From an uncultured Collinsella sp. (GTDB taxonomy: Bacteria; Actinomycetota; Coriobacteriia; Coriobacteriales; Coriobacteriaceae), in assembly GCA_902478885.1 (NCBI GenBank), contig CABSMS010000035.1, positions 1-19,010 of the forward strand: a stretch of 19,010 bases of DNA. The letters are read 5' to 3'. Each line of letters starts with the position of its first letter. Position 1 is the stretch's first letter. Below, piece by piece: positions 1 through 6,810 of the stretch. Both the position numbers and the translations under genes were made by a program. Under the pieces are notes generated by a model. It ran no database searches, was not told where the DNA came from, and saw only the letters and a list, made by a program, of their open reading frames with translations.

Positions 1-13
1 CCAGAATTTGAGC

Positions 14-96
14 TCGAAACGGGATATGGTTTCCAAATCGAGGCCCTATGGGAAACTGCGCCCCACCCTGAAGGGCGAAACTGGGATGCAGTTTCC
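14..96. repeat. Two-copy GAAAC...GTTTC repeat at the window edge
   Basis: Positions 14-33 and 76-96 are near-identical direct copies of a CGAAAC(T)GGGAT-N3-GTTTCC element. In addition, 51-65 (GGAAACTGCGCCCCA) is an inverted copy of 82-96, matching at 13 of 15 bases, so 51-96 can fold into a hairpin. There is no T-tract and no reading frame. It looks like an intergenic palindromic repeat, and more copies may lie left of the window. Confidence 0.55.
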
Positions 97-115
97 GGGG
101 GCATCAAAAACGAAG

Positions 116-178
116 TTGCGGTGGAATAGTTCCTGGATGGGCTGGTTGATGCCCCAGATAGGAACTATTTCACCGCAA
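116..178. repeat. Long imperfect palindrome (19-bp arms)
   Basis: The arms 116-134 (TTGCGGTGGAATAGTTCCT) and 160-178 are reverse complements except for one position, which can form a G-U pair in RNA. They enclose a 25-base loop that contains a small GGGC/GCCC pairing. It lies 29 bases past the stop of the minus-strand hydrolase. Neither strand has a T-tract, so it is more likely a REP-like extragenic palindrome than a terminator, although it could protect the 3' end of the hydrolase mRNA. Confidence 0.6.
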
Positions 179-207
179 GTTATTGAAGGGCTGGGATGCC
201 GAGACTC

Positions 208-1107
208 TTACAGATGGCGCTCCAGGAAGCGGAAGGCTAGGCGGATCCAGGGACGAACCGCCACCTGCTTGTCCTCGTTGTCGACCGCGGTGTTGGCGTT
301 GCCGAGCGAAAGGCCGTGACCACCCTGGTCGAAGACGTGCATCTCGCATGCAACGCCCTCCTCGGCCATGCGCTGCGCAAACGGGTAGACCTGCGCGATC
401 GGCGCCGTCTTGTCGTCGGACACGCCCCACACAAAGGTCGGTGGCATCTGACGCGAAACATGCGTGGTGGGGCAGATGTCGGCCAGATGCTCGTCAGTTG
501 CCTCGCCGCCCGTCACCATCGACAGGTAGTCGTTGAGCAAATCGCGCCCCGTCTTGCCGCCCGTCTTGGGCACACGCAAGTCAATGCGCGGATCGCGCGT
601 CTGCATGTCACGCACATAGGCAAAGTCGAGCAATGGATAACCCAGCACCACGGCATCGGGACGAATGTCGTCCGGACGCGCCCCGGCAAGTGCCGCGAAG
701 GGGCCGGTCTTCCACTGCGTTGCCAGCGAGGCACAGATCATGCCGCCCGCCGAGAATCCCACGACGCACACGCGCTTAGGATCGACATGCCACTCGTCGG
801 CGTTGGTGCGCACCGTGGCGACCATCTTGGCAAGATCTGCCTGGGGGTGCGGAAAGCTCACGTCACCCGTAAAACTCGTGACATAGTTGAGCACAAAGGC
901 CTGGTAACCGTGATCCAAAAACGCAAACGCCACAGGATCCTGCTCATGCGGAGCGATATGCGTAAACGCACCTCCGCCACAGATAATCACGGCAGGGCGG
1001 CGGCCATTCGGTTTATCGGGCAGCGGCTCGGCACCCAAATACGTAAACGTCGCCGGATATTCCTCGGTCGGCTCCTCGCCCCACAGCGCATGGTTCTCGA
1101 CAATCAT
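208..1107 (-). CDS. Alpha/beta hydrolase (esterase/acetyl-xylan-esterase-like)
   Basis: This is a 299-residue alpha/beta-hydrolase-fold enzyme, probably a cytoplasmic carboxylester hydrolase since it has no signal peptide. An oxyanion-type segment IICGGGAFTHIAPHE lies before the nucleophile elbow GFSAGG, which supplies the catalytic Ser. The later segments SDDKTAP (Asp) and DQGGHGLSL (His) complete the triad. The fold resembles the lipase/esterase and pectin-acetylesterase-like group (BD-FAE, DLH relatives); the substrate cannot be read from sequence. I chose ATG 1107 because AAGGGAG sits 5 bases upstream on the minus strand. The frame stays open further upstream, to 1314, but that extension has no ribosome site and runs into the crr control region. 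It is transcribed divergently from crr. Family assignment is secure; specificity is unknown. Confidence 0.85.
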   Translation of the reverse strand: MIVENHALWGEEPTEEYPATFTYLGAEPLPDKPNGRRPAVIICGGGAFTHIAPHEQDPVAFAFLDHGYQAFVLNYVTSFTGDVSFPHPQADLAKMVATVRTNADEWHVDPKRVCVVGFSAGGMICASLATQWKTGPFAALAGARPDDIRPDAVVLGYPLLDFAYVRDMQTRDPRIDLRVPKTGGKTGRDLLNDYLSMVTGGEATDEHLADICPTTHVSRQMPPTFVWGVSDDKTAPIAQVYPFAQRMAEEGVACEMHVFDQGGHGLSLGNANTAVDNEDKQVAVRPWIRLAFRFLERHL

Positions 1108-1126
1108 ATGTGCTCCCTTCGCGCAA

Positions 1127-1154
1127 ATTATGCGCCCTTGTTTTTCGCCTTCAA
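1127..1154 (-). promoter_or_regulatory. Possible promoter of the hydrolase gene
   Basis: On the minus strand TTGAAG (1149-1154) and CATAAT (1127-1132) are 16 bases apart. Transcription would begin near 1120, leaving a leader only just long enough for the AAGGGAG ribosome site. Weak evidence. Confidence 0.3.
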
Positions 1155-1233
1155 GCGTACCCCACTTGAACCCGTGGCGCAGAAACACTCCGGCAATAAG
1201 TTTCCCTTCAACTGATATATCACATAATCCCAG

Positions 1234-1262
1234 TTCAGAGGTATCGTTGAGCAGCGTAGAAT
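1234..1262 (+). promoter_or_regulatory. Possible crr promoter
   Basis: TTCAGA (1234-1239) and TAGAAT (1257-1262) are 17 bases apart. This would start transcription near 1269 and place the GAAACGTTTC palindrome about 25 bases into the transcript. The -35 element is poor. Confidence 0.35.
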
Positions 1263-1293
1263 AGGGGCGTTGACCAAGCCGCGAAACACATGT

Positions 1294-1303
1294 GAAACGT
1301 TTC
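1294..1303. promoter_or_regulatory. GAAACGTTTC palindrome, LacI/CcpA-type operator candidate
   Basis: A perfect 10-base palindrome with a central CG, within ATGTGAAACGTTTCC, lies 47 bases before the crr start. A symmetric site with central CG is the usual form of LacI-family operators, including catabolite-responsive elements. The site is in the crr leader and also upstream of the divergent hydrolase, so it could serve either gene. The regulator is not in the window. Confidence 0.45.
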
Positions 1304-1350
1304 CGGCAAACCAAACGCGCGATATGCGCCTATTTAAGTTGGAGGCAACT

Positions 1351-1914
1351 ATGGGTCTGCTCGATTCGCTTAAGTCCACCTTCACCTCGACCGGCGAGGC
1401 GTCCGTTCCGCCCGCAGCAAGCTTCGCTACCCGCGAAGGCGTCATCTATGCCCCCGTCAACGGCGTGCTCGTCAACCTGAACGAGGTTCCCGACGAGACG
1501 ATCGCCTCGGGCATGCTTGGCCAGGGCTATGGCATCGAGCCCATTACCGGCACCATCTATGCGCCCGCCAACGGCCGCATCGGTGCCACCACTGTCACCA
1601 ACCACTCCATCGGCATGATCACCGAGGACGGTCTTCGCGTGTTCATCCATGTTGGCCTGGGCACCGTGGAAATGAACGGCAAGGGTTTTGCCCGCTTTGT
1701 CGAGATGGGCGATGTGGTCAAGGCAGGCCAGCCGCTCATCAGCTTCGACCGCGAGGCCATTAAGGCCGCTGGTCACGAAGACATCGTGACCGTCATCGTC
1801 TCCGAGCTCGACCGTCTTAAGAGCATCGACCATGTCGGCGAGTCCGGAACGCTTATCGGCGGCAACCCGCTCGTCAAGCTTGGCGACCCGCTGCTGGTTG
1901 CCAAGACCAAGTAG
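1351..1914 (+). CDS. crr: PTS glucose-type EIIA component (IIA-Glc/Crr)
   Basis: This is a soluble phosphocarrier of the phosphotransferase sugar system: it takes phosphate from HPr and passes it to an EIIB domain. The 187-residue protein consists of the EIIA-1 domain with a short N-terminal extension. The two family histidines are visible, H85 in TNHSIGM and the phospho-acceptor H100 in VFIHVGLGTVEMNGKGF, with the usual GDVVKAGQPLI turn after them. ATG 1351 is preceded by TTGGAGG at good spacing and begins MGLLDSLKS; the longer frame from 1270 has no ribosome site. It stands alone: no EIIBC, ptsH or ptsI adjoins it, so it must act with permeases encoded elsewhere. A LacI-type palindrome in the leader suggests sugar-responsive control. 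Its own strong terminator follows. The regulatory role known for E. coli IIA-Glc should not be assumed here. Confidence 0.93.
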   Translation: MGLLDSLKSTFTSTGEASVPPAASFATREGVIYAPVNGVLVNLNEVPDETIASGMLGQGYGIEPITGTIYAPANGRIGATTVTNHSIGMITEDGLRVFIHVGLGTVEMNGKGFARFVEMGDVVKAGQPLISFDREAIKAAGHEDIVTVIVSELDRLKSIDHVGESGTLIGGNPLVKLGDPLLVAKTK

Positions 1915-1950
1915 CCAGGCCCCGCGCCACACAGCAAAAGGCACCTCGTC

Positions 1951-1989
1951 AAGCGCCCGCGACCATTTGGCCGCGGGCGCTTTTCGTTT
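1951..1989 (+). terminator. Intrinsic terminator of crr
   Basis: A perfect 11-bp stem (AAGCGCCCGCG at 1951-1961 with 1972-1982) and a 10-base loop are followed by TTTTCGTTT. Confidence 0.9.
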
Positions 1990-2039
1990 GAAAAACCATC
2001 CCGCCAATGCCTTATCTGTATAGCCCAAATGAGCCGAGC

Positions 2040-2048
2040 TGCTAGAAT
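2040..2048 (+). promoter_or_regulatory. Extended -10 promoter of asnS
   Basis: TGCTAGAAT is an extended -10 element (TG-N-TAGAAT) with no good -35. It predicts a start near 2055 and a leader of about 40 bases. No T-box features are visible in so short a leader. Confidence 0.5.
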
Positions 2049-2094
2049 ATCGAACTGTATGGATAACTATCATTCAACCGCTATGGGAGGATAC

Positions 2095-3498
2095 GTGAAC
2101 CGCACCAAAATCGCGCAGCTTTACGCCGATGCCGAGTCGCTCGGCGGCCAGACCGTCACCGTCGCCGGCTGGGTCAAGTCCGTCCGCGACATGAAGAACT
2201 TTGGCTTTGTTACGCTCAACGACGGCAGCTGCTTCCGCGACCTGCAGGTCGTCATGAACCGCGAGGCACTCGACAACTACGACGAGATCGCCCATCAAAA
2301 CGTCTCGGCCGCACTCATTTGCACCGGCACCGTCAAGCTGACCCCCGATGCGCCCCAGCCTTTCGAGCTTTCTGCCACCTCCATCGAGGTCGAGGGCGTC
2401 AGCGCCCCGGATTACCCGCTGCAGAAGAAGCGCGCAACCGTCGAGTTCCTGCGCACCCAGCAGCACCTGCGCCCGCGCACCAACCTGTTCCGCGCCGTGT
2501 TCCGCATCCGCTCTGTCGCGGCTGCCGCCATCCACCGCTTCTTCCAGGAGCAGGGCTTTGTCTACGTCAACACCCCCATCATCACCACGAGTGACTGCGA
2601 GGGCGCCGGCGAGATGTTCCGCGTGACCACGCTCGACCCCAAAAATCCGCCCCTCACCGAGTCCGGCGAGATCGACTGGAGCCAGGACTTCTTTGGCAAG
2701 CATGCAAGCCTCACCGTGTCCGGCCAGCTCAATGCCGAGAACTTTGCCATGGCCTTTGGCGACGTGTACACCTTTGGCCCCACCTTCCGCGCCGAAAACT
2801 CCAACACCACGCGCCACGCCGCCGAGTTTTGGATGATCGAGCCCGAGATGGCCTTTGCCGATCTGAACGACTACATGGACAACGCCGAGGCCATGCTCAA
2901 GTACGTCCTTAAGGACGTTATGGCCACCTGCCCCGACGAGCTCAATATGCTCAACAAGTTTGTGGACAAGGGTCTGCTCGAGCGCCTGGACCATGTCGCC
3001 AACTCCGACTTTGCCCGCGTCACCTATACCGAGGCCGTCGAAATCCTGGAGCAGGCAGTCGCCGCTGGCCACCAGTTTGATTACCCCGTCAGCTGGGGCA
3101 TCGACCTGCAGACCGAGCACGAGCGCTTCCTGACCGAGGAGCACTTTAAGCGCCCGACCTTCGTGACCGACTATCCGGCTGAGATCAAGGCGTTCTACAT
3201 GCGCATGAACGAAGACGGCAAGACCGTCGCCGCCGCCGACTGCCTAGTTCCCGGTATCGGCGAGATTATCGGCGGCTCCCAGCGCGAGGAGCGCCTGGAT
3301 CTGCTCGAGGCCCGCATCAAGGACCTGGGCATGAATCCCGAGCAGTACAAGTACTACCTTGACCTGCGCCGCTACGGTTCCTGCAAGCACGCCGGCTACG
3401 GTCTGGGCTTCGAGCGCTTGGTCATGTATCTGACCGGCGTGGGCAACATCCGCGACGTCCTGCCGCACCCGCGCACCGTGGGCAACGCCGACTTCTAA
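2095..3498 (+). CDS. asnS: Asparaginyl-tRNA synthetase
   Basis: A class IIb aminoacyl-tRNA synthetase that charges tRNA-Asn with asparagine. The N-terminal OB-fold (about residues 15-105, VTVAGWVKSVRDMKNFGFV) binds the anticodon. The catalytic core follows with motif 1 around GFVYVNTPIITTSDCEGAGEM, cited here only by its key GAGEMF stretch, motif 2 FRAENSNTTRHAAEFW from residue 231, and motif 3 GLGFERL at 436-442. The FRAENSNT sequence is typical of AsnRS rather than AspRS. I chose the GTG at 2095: GGGAGG ends 4 bases before it, and the resulting 467 residues match the usual length (466 in E. coli). An in-frame ATG at 2029 would precede the predicted transcription start. It is a single-gene unit with its own terminator. 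Confidence 0.96.
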   Translation: MNRTKIAQLYADAESLGGQTVTVAGWVKSVRDMKNFGFVTLNDGSCFRDLQVVMNREALDNYDEIAHQNVSAALICTGTVKLTPDAPQPFELSATSIEVEGVSAPDYPLQKKRATVEFLRTQQHLRPRTNLFRAVFRIRSVAAAAIHRFFQEQGFVYVNTPIITTSDCEGAGEMFRVTTLDPKNPPLTESGEIDWSQDFFGKHASLTVSGQLNAENFAMAFGDVYTFGPTFRAENSNTTRHAAEFWMIEPEMAFADLNDYMDNAEAMLKYVLKDVMATCPDELNMLNKFVDKGLLERLDHVANSDFARVTYTEAVEILEQAVAAGHQFDYPVSWGIDLQTEHERFLTEEHFKRPTFVTDYPAEIKAFYMRMNEDGKTVAAADCLVPGIGEIIGGSQREERLDLLEARIKDLGMNPEQYKYYLDLRRYGSCKHAGYGLGFERLVMYLTGVGNIRDVLPHPRTVGNADF

Positions 3499-3544
3499 TC
3501 GTCGGACGCTAGCTCGCGTCGCCACACGCCAACGCTCATCGCAT

Positions 3545-3580
3545 AAGCGTCTCTCGACATCGGTCGAGAGACGCTTTTTT
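3545..3580 (+). terminator. Intrinsic terminator of asnS
   Basis: A perfect 14-bp stem (AAGCGTCTCTCGAC, 3545-3558, with 3563-3576) and an ATCG loop run directly into six Ts. Confidence 0.95.
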
Positions 3581-3701
3581 CAACAGCATCCGTCAAGCTT
3601 TTGGCAAGTTTTTGGTCAGTTGAGCAGGGCTGTTGAAAACTCGACCCGCCGTTTGCCGACGACTACCGACCGCCCAGAGCGCCCTGCGCCCCTGGGAAAG
3701 C

Positions 3702-3752
3702 CCCACGTCCTAGGCTCCATACCGTCGCCACCCAAAACGGAAAGGACGTGGG
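3702..3752 (+). promoter_or_regulatory. Inverted repeat overlapping a ribosome binding site
   Basis: CCCACGTCCT (3702-3711) pairs perfectly with AGGACGTGGG (3743-3752) across 31 bases. The right arm covers the last part of the GGAAAGGA ribosome site (3739-3746) of the regulator gene at 3757. In RNA this could limit translation; in DNA it could be a binding site for the regulator itself. Either role is inference. Confidence 0.45.
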
Positions 3753-3756
3753 CACC

Positions 3757-4542
3757 ATGACCGAAGCCGCTGTTGAAACCTACGACACCACGACTAGAGG
3801 CGCCGCCTCGATGGCAGCCTATCGCGCCGTTCGCATCCTGCAACTCTTAAGCGAAAACACCGGCGAGGACAAGGCCATGCTTTCCGATGAGTTGATCCGG
3901 CGCCTCGCCCATCCCGACGACCCCGCCCGCATGCCCATCTCGGCGGCGCGGCGCAGCATCTACACCGCCATCTCCGCGCTTCGCCATGCCGGATACGAAA
4001 TTGAGTACAAACGCGGCGTGGGCTACAAACTTCTTACCCGCCCGCTCACCGATGAAGAGATCATCCGGCTCCACGGTATGGTCATGCGCAACCGCTCCAC
4101 GCCTATCGCTATCCGCAAGAGCATGGCGCAGCACTTAGTTGCCATGGCGAGCGCCGACGTTCGCGGCTACCTCGATACACCCGAACCCGCTCCAAGCGCA
4201 GGCAGCAAGGCTACCAAGGCAACACGCACGCCCATCAAGCGCATCGACACGTGCGAGCTCGTCGAGCAGGCCATCGACCACGGAACCACGGTGAGTTTTG
4301 ATATTTCGAGCGTCACGACGCGTGGCGAAACCGAAGCAGCACGGATGACACTCCGTCCCTTTGCCATCAGGCAGCGCGATGGCATCTCGTATCTGCTGGG
4401 AACGGTCTACGACGCCCGAGGCACCGACGATACGCTGCGCACCGTCGAGATCGCCCGTATGAGAAACGTCAGCACGCGCCTGCTCGACGGCAAGAAGCTC
4501 TTCGCCGCCCTGGACGAGGATGACGCCTCCTCCGCCGCATAA
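3757..4542 (+). CDS. HTH/WYL-domain transcriptional regulator
   Basis: A 261-residue cytoplasmic DNA-binding regulator. Residues about 20-95 form a winged HTH with the segment ARRSIYTAISALRHAGYEIEY followed, a few residues on, by the wing GVGYKLL, as in the HTH_11 group; only its key residues are meant here. After a charged linker (SKATKATRTPIKR), residues about 165-250 resemble a degenerate WYL domain: MTLRPFAIRQRDGISYLLGT, then a strand with RTVEIARMRNV. WYL domains commonly sense nucleotides or nucleic acids in regulators. ATG 3757 is preferred, with GGAAAGGA ten bases upstream; the in-frame GTG at 3748 is too close to that site. It stands alone between two terminator- or promoter-bounded units, and the following ABC importer has its own promoter, so control of that importer is possible but not shown. 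Confidence 0.75.
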   Translation: MTEAAVETYDTTTRGAASMAAYRAVRILQLLSENTGEDKAMLSDELIRRLAHPDDPARMPISAARRSIYTAISALRHAGYEIEYKRGVGYKLLTRPLTDEEIIRLHGMVMRNRSTPIAIRKSMAQHLVAMASADVRGYLDTPEPAPSAGSKATKATRTPIKRIDTCELVEQAIDHGTTVSFDISSVTTRGETEAARMTLRPFAIRQRDGISYLLGTVYDARGTDDTLRTVEIARMRNVSTRLLDGKKLFAALDEDDASSAA

Positions 4543-4611
4543 GACCCTCCGCCGCCCATTCGACTACCCGTACCGCCCATCCGATTCTGTATTAAAAAAC
4601 CCGCCAGGCTG

Positions 4612-4639
4612 TTGTAAAAATGGACATCAGCGCTACTAT
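4612..4639 (+). promoter_or_regulatory. Promoter of the ABC importer genes
   Basis: TTGTAA (4612-4617) and TACTAT (4634-4639) are 16 bases apart, giving a predicted start near 4646. The leader is about 57 bases. Confidence 0.6.
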
Positions 4640-4644
4640 AGTTC

Positions 4645-4670
4645 CACTTGCACTTTGTCCCAGTGCAGTG
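4645..4670 (+). promoter_or_regulatory. Operator-like inverted repeat at the start of the importer transcript
   Basis: CACTTGCACT (4645-4654) and AGTGCAGTG (4662-4670) are complementary apart from one bulged base, around a 7-base spacer (core TGCACT-N7-AGTGCA). It begins right at the predicted transcription start, a normal place for a repressor operator. It could instead be a 5' hairpin. No matching regulator is identified. Confidence 0.5.
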
Positions 4671-4702
4671 TTTCCAGCCATTTTTATACTGGGGGTAATG
4701 AT

Positions 4703-5683
4703 ATGAAGGACATCACCATCAGCCGCAGGAGCCTTCTGGTCTCCGCCGGCCTGCTCGCGCTCGCCCCGCTCGCCGGATGCGGCGGCAACTCTGGTTCCGG
4801 CTCTGCTGCCGCCGGTTCCGACTACACCATCGGCGTTCTGCAGCTCACCGAGCACTCCGCACTCGATGCCGCCAACGACGGCTTTGTCAAGGCCATCAAG
4901 GAGAGCGGTCTTAAGGTCAAGATCGACCAGAAGAACGCCCAGAACGACCAGTCCACGTGTAAGTCCATTGCCGACAAGTTTGTGGGCGACAACGTCAACC
5001 TGATTTATGCCATCGCCACGCCCGCCGCGCAGGCTGCCGCCGGCGCCACGGCGGATATCCCCATCGTGGGTTGCGCCATCACCGACTACGCCGCCTCCGG
5101 CCTAGTCCAGGACAACGACAAGCCCGGCACCAACGTCACCGGCGCCTCCGACCTCACCCCGGTCGCCGAGCAGCTCGAGATGATGCAGAAAGTCCTGCCC
5201 GACGTAAAGAAGGTCGGCCTGCTCTACTGCACCGCCGAGTCCAACTCCGACGTCCAGATCAAGGCCGCCAAGAAGGAACTCGACAAGCTGGGGCTGGAGT
5301 ACACCGATTTCACCGTCTCGAGCTCCAACGAGATCCAGTCCGTCGTCGAGTCTGCCGTGGGCAAGGTCGACGCGCTGTACTCCCCCACCGACAACACCAT
5401 CGCCGCGGGCGCCTCGCAGGTGGGCCAGATCTGCAAGGAGAACAAGCTTCCCTTCGTGACTGGCGAGGAGGGCATGTGCATGGCCGGCGGCCTGTTCACC
5501 CTCTCCATCAATTACGAGGATCTGGGCTACGCCGCGGGCGAGATGGCCGTCAAGATTCTGAAGGGCGAGGCCAAGCCCGAAGACATGCCTATCAAGCACC
5601 TCTCGAGCAAGGACCTGGTCGTCGTCAAGAACGACGAGATGGCCGAGGCGCTGGGCATCGACCTTTCCGCTCTGGACGCGTAA
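4703..5683 (+). CDS. ABC importer substrate-binding lipoprotein (TrpX-like, ABC_sub_bind family)
   Basis: The extracellular lipid-anchored solute receptor of an importer encoded with the next two genes. The 326-residue precursor starts ISRRSLLVSAGLLALAPLAG-C, a lipobox signal with the Cys at residue 26. The SRRSLL stretch looks like a twin-arginine motif, so Tat export is possible. The mature part reads as a two-lobed periplasmic-binding fold: YTIGVLQLTEHSALDAANDG, then NVNLIYAIATPAAQAA and KKVGLLYC, as in the PF04392 family. Family members paired with this kind of permease and ATPase include tryptophan/tyrosine importers (TrpXYZ), but the ligand here is not proven. ATG 4703 follows GGGGGT at normal spacing. 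A 203-base gap with hairpins separates it from the permease, which would favour extra receptor production. Confidence 0.88.
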   Translation: MKDITISRRSLLVSAGLLALAPLAGCGGNSGSGSAAAGSDYTIGVLQLTEHSALDAANDGFVKAIKESGLKVKIDQKNAQNDQSTCKSIADKFVGDNVNLIYAIATPAAQAAAGATADIPIVGCAITDYAASGLVQDNDKPGTNVTGASDLTPVAEQLEMMQKVLPDVKKVGLLYCTAESNSDVQIKAAKKELDKLGLEYTDFTVSSSNEIQSVVESAVGKVDALYSPTDNTIAAGASQVGQICKENKLPFVTGEEGMCMAGGLFTLSINYEDLGYAAGEMAVKILKGEAKPEDMPIKHLSSKDLVVVKNDEMAEALGIDLSALDA

Positions 5684-5751
5684 TGCCATACGCGGCATGC
5701 GTCTAGAGCCCGTGCTCGCGCTTTAGCCGCGTTATTCAATATCTGAGCCAC

Positions 5752-5825
5752 AGGGGCGGGCGCTGTAGACCGGCGTCCGCCCTGCTTGTTACGGATGAGA
5801 CAAAACATCCGTCCGCAGCTTTTTT
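5752..5825 (+). terminator. Tandem hairpins between receptor and permease genes (partial terminator/attenuator)
   Basis: The first hairpin, 5752-5783, has an 11-bp GC-rich stem with one bulge. The second, ACGGATG (5791-5797) with CATCCGT (5806-5812), is followed seven bases later by six Ts (5820-5825). The T-tract is displaced, so termination is probably incomplete. TATTAT at 5841-5846 could be a weak internal -10 for the permease. Confidence 0.45.
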
Positions 5826-5886
5826 ATGCATTGTTACCGCTATTATGGTGAATCACGTGTCCACCCAATCCTAGGAGGTATGAAGC

Positions 5887-6810
5887 ATGCTCATTGCATT
5901 GCAGGGCGCCGTTTCGCAGGGCGTCCTCTGGGGCATTATGGTGCTTGGCGTGTTTATCACGTTCCGCCTGCTCGACATTCCCGATATGACCTGCGACGGC
6001 AGCTTTGCCCTCGGCGGCTGCGTCTGCGCTGTGCTCATCGTCAATAACAACGTCGACCCGCTGCTCGCCGTGCTGGCCGGTATGTGCGCCGGCGCCATCG
6101 CGGGTGCCGTCACGGGCATTTTGACCACCGTCTTCGAGATTCCCGCGATCCTCGCCGGAATCCTCACCCAGATTAGCCTGTGGTCCATCAACCTGCGCAT
6201 CATGGGCAAGTCCAATACGCCCATTCTTGCCAAGGGCACCGTGTTCTCGGCCGTCAGCAATATGACCGGACTGCCGCAGTCCACCGTTGCCATCATCTTG
6301 GGCATTCTGCTCGCCGTGGCTATCGTTGCCATCCTGTATTGGTTCTTTGGCACCGAGATCGGCTCGGCGCTGCGCGCCACCGGCAACAACGAGTACATGA
6401 TCCGCGCTCTGGGCGTCAACACCAACTCCACCAAGATGATCGCCCTCGTGCTCTCCAACGCCCTCATCGGCCTTTCGGGCGCGCTCATCTGCCAGAGCCA
6501 AAAGTATGCCGACATTGGTATGGGCACCGGTGCCATCGTTATCGGTCTTGCCGCCATTGTTATCGGTGAGGTGCTCGGCCGTCTGCTGCCCGGCGGCCTC
6601 ACGCAGTTTAGCGTCCGTCTTGCCTCCGCCGTCTTTGGCTCCGTGGTGTACTTCCTTATCCGCGCCATCGTTCTGCAGTTGGGCATGGACGCCAACGACA
6701 TGAAGCTGCTCTCCGCCGTGATTGTCGCTGTGGCCCTGTGCGTGCCCGTGGTTTGGGAGCGCTATAAGCTCCGCAGCTCCTACACGAAGGGGGATGAGGC
6801 AGATGCTTAA
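5887..6810 (+). CDS. ABC importer permease (TrpY-like, BPD_transp_2-type)
   Basis: The 307-residue membrane subunit of the importer. It is hydrophobic throughout with about eight or nine membrane spans, starting LIALQGAVSQGVLWGIMVLG, then a conserved loop ITFRLLDIPDMTCDGSFALG. That loop, and the cytoplasmic stretch GSALRATGNNEYMIRALGVN which probably contacts the ATPase, are typical of the uncharacterised/tryptophan importer permeases of COG4120. ATG 5887 has AGGAGG eight bases upstream; a closer ATG at 5880 is in another frame and crowds the site. The end overlaps the ATPase gene by 8 bases, indicating translational coupling. Confidence 0.88.
   Translation: MLIALQGAVSQGVLWGIMVLGVFITFRLLDIPDMTCDGSFALGGCVCAVLIVNNNVDPLLAVLAGMCAGAIAGAVTGILTTVFEIPAILAGILTQISLWSINLRIMGKSNTPILAKGTVFSAVSNMTGLPQSTVAIILGILLAVAIVAILYWFFGTEIGSALRATGNNEYMIRALGVNTNSTKMIALVLSNALIGLSGALICQSQKYADIGMGTGAIVIGLAAIVIGEVLGRLLPGGLTQFSVRLASAVFGSVVYFLIRAIVLQLGMDANDMKLLSAVIVAVALCVPVVWERYKLRSSYTKGDEADA

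Noticed and set aside
1108..1314. Longer N-terminus for the alpha/beta hydrolase
   Set aside because: The frame is open but has no ribosome site, adds sequence unlike the family and overlaps the crr control region.
2074..3144. A 356-codon minus-strand open frame
   Set aside because: It is antisense to asnS, without a ribosome site or recognisable domains.
4543..4702. T-box riboswitch before the importer
   Set aside because: The predicted leader is about 57 bases and shows no T-box sequence or terminator/antiterminator pair.
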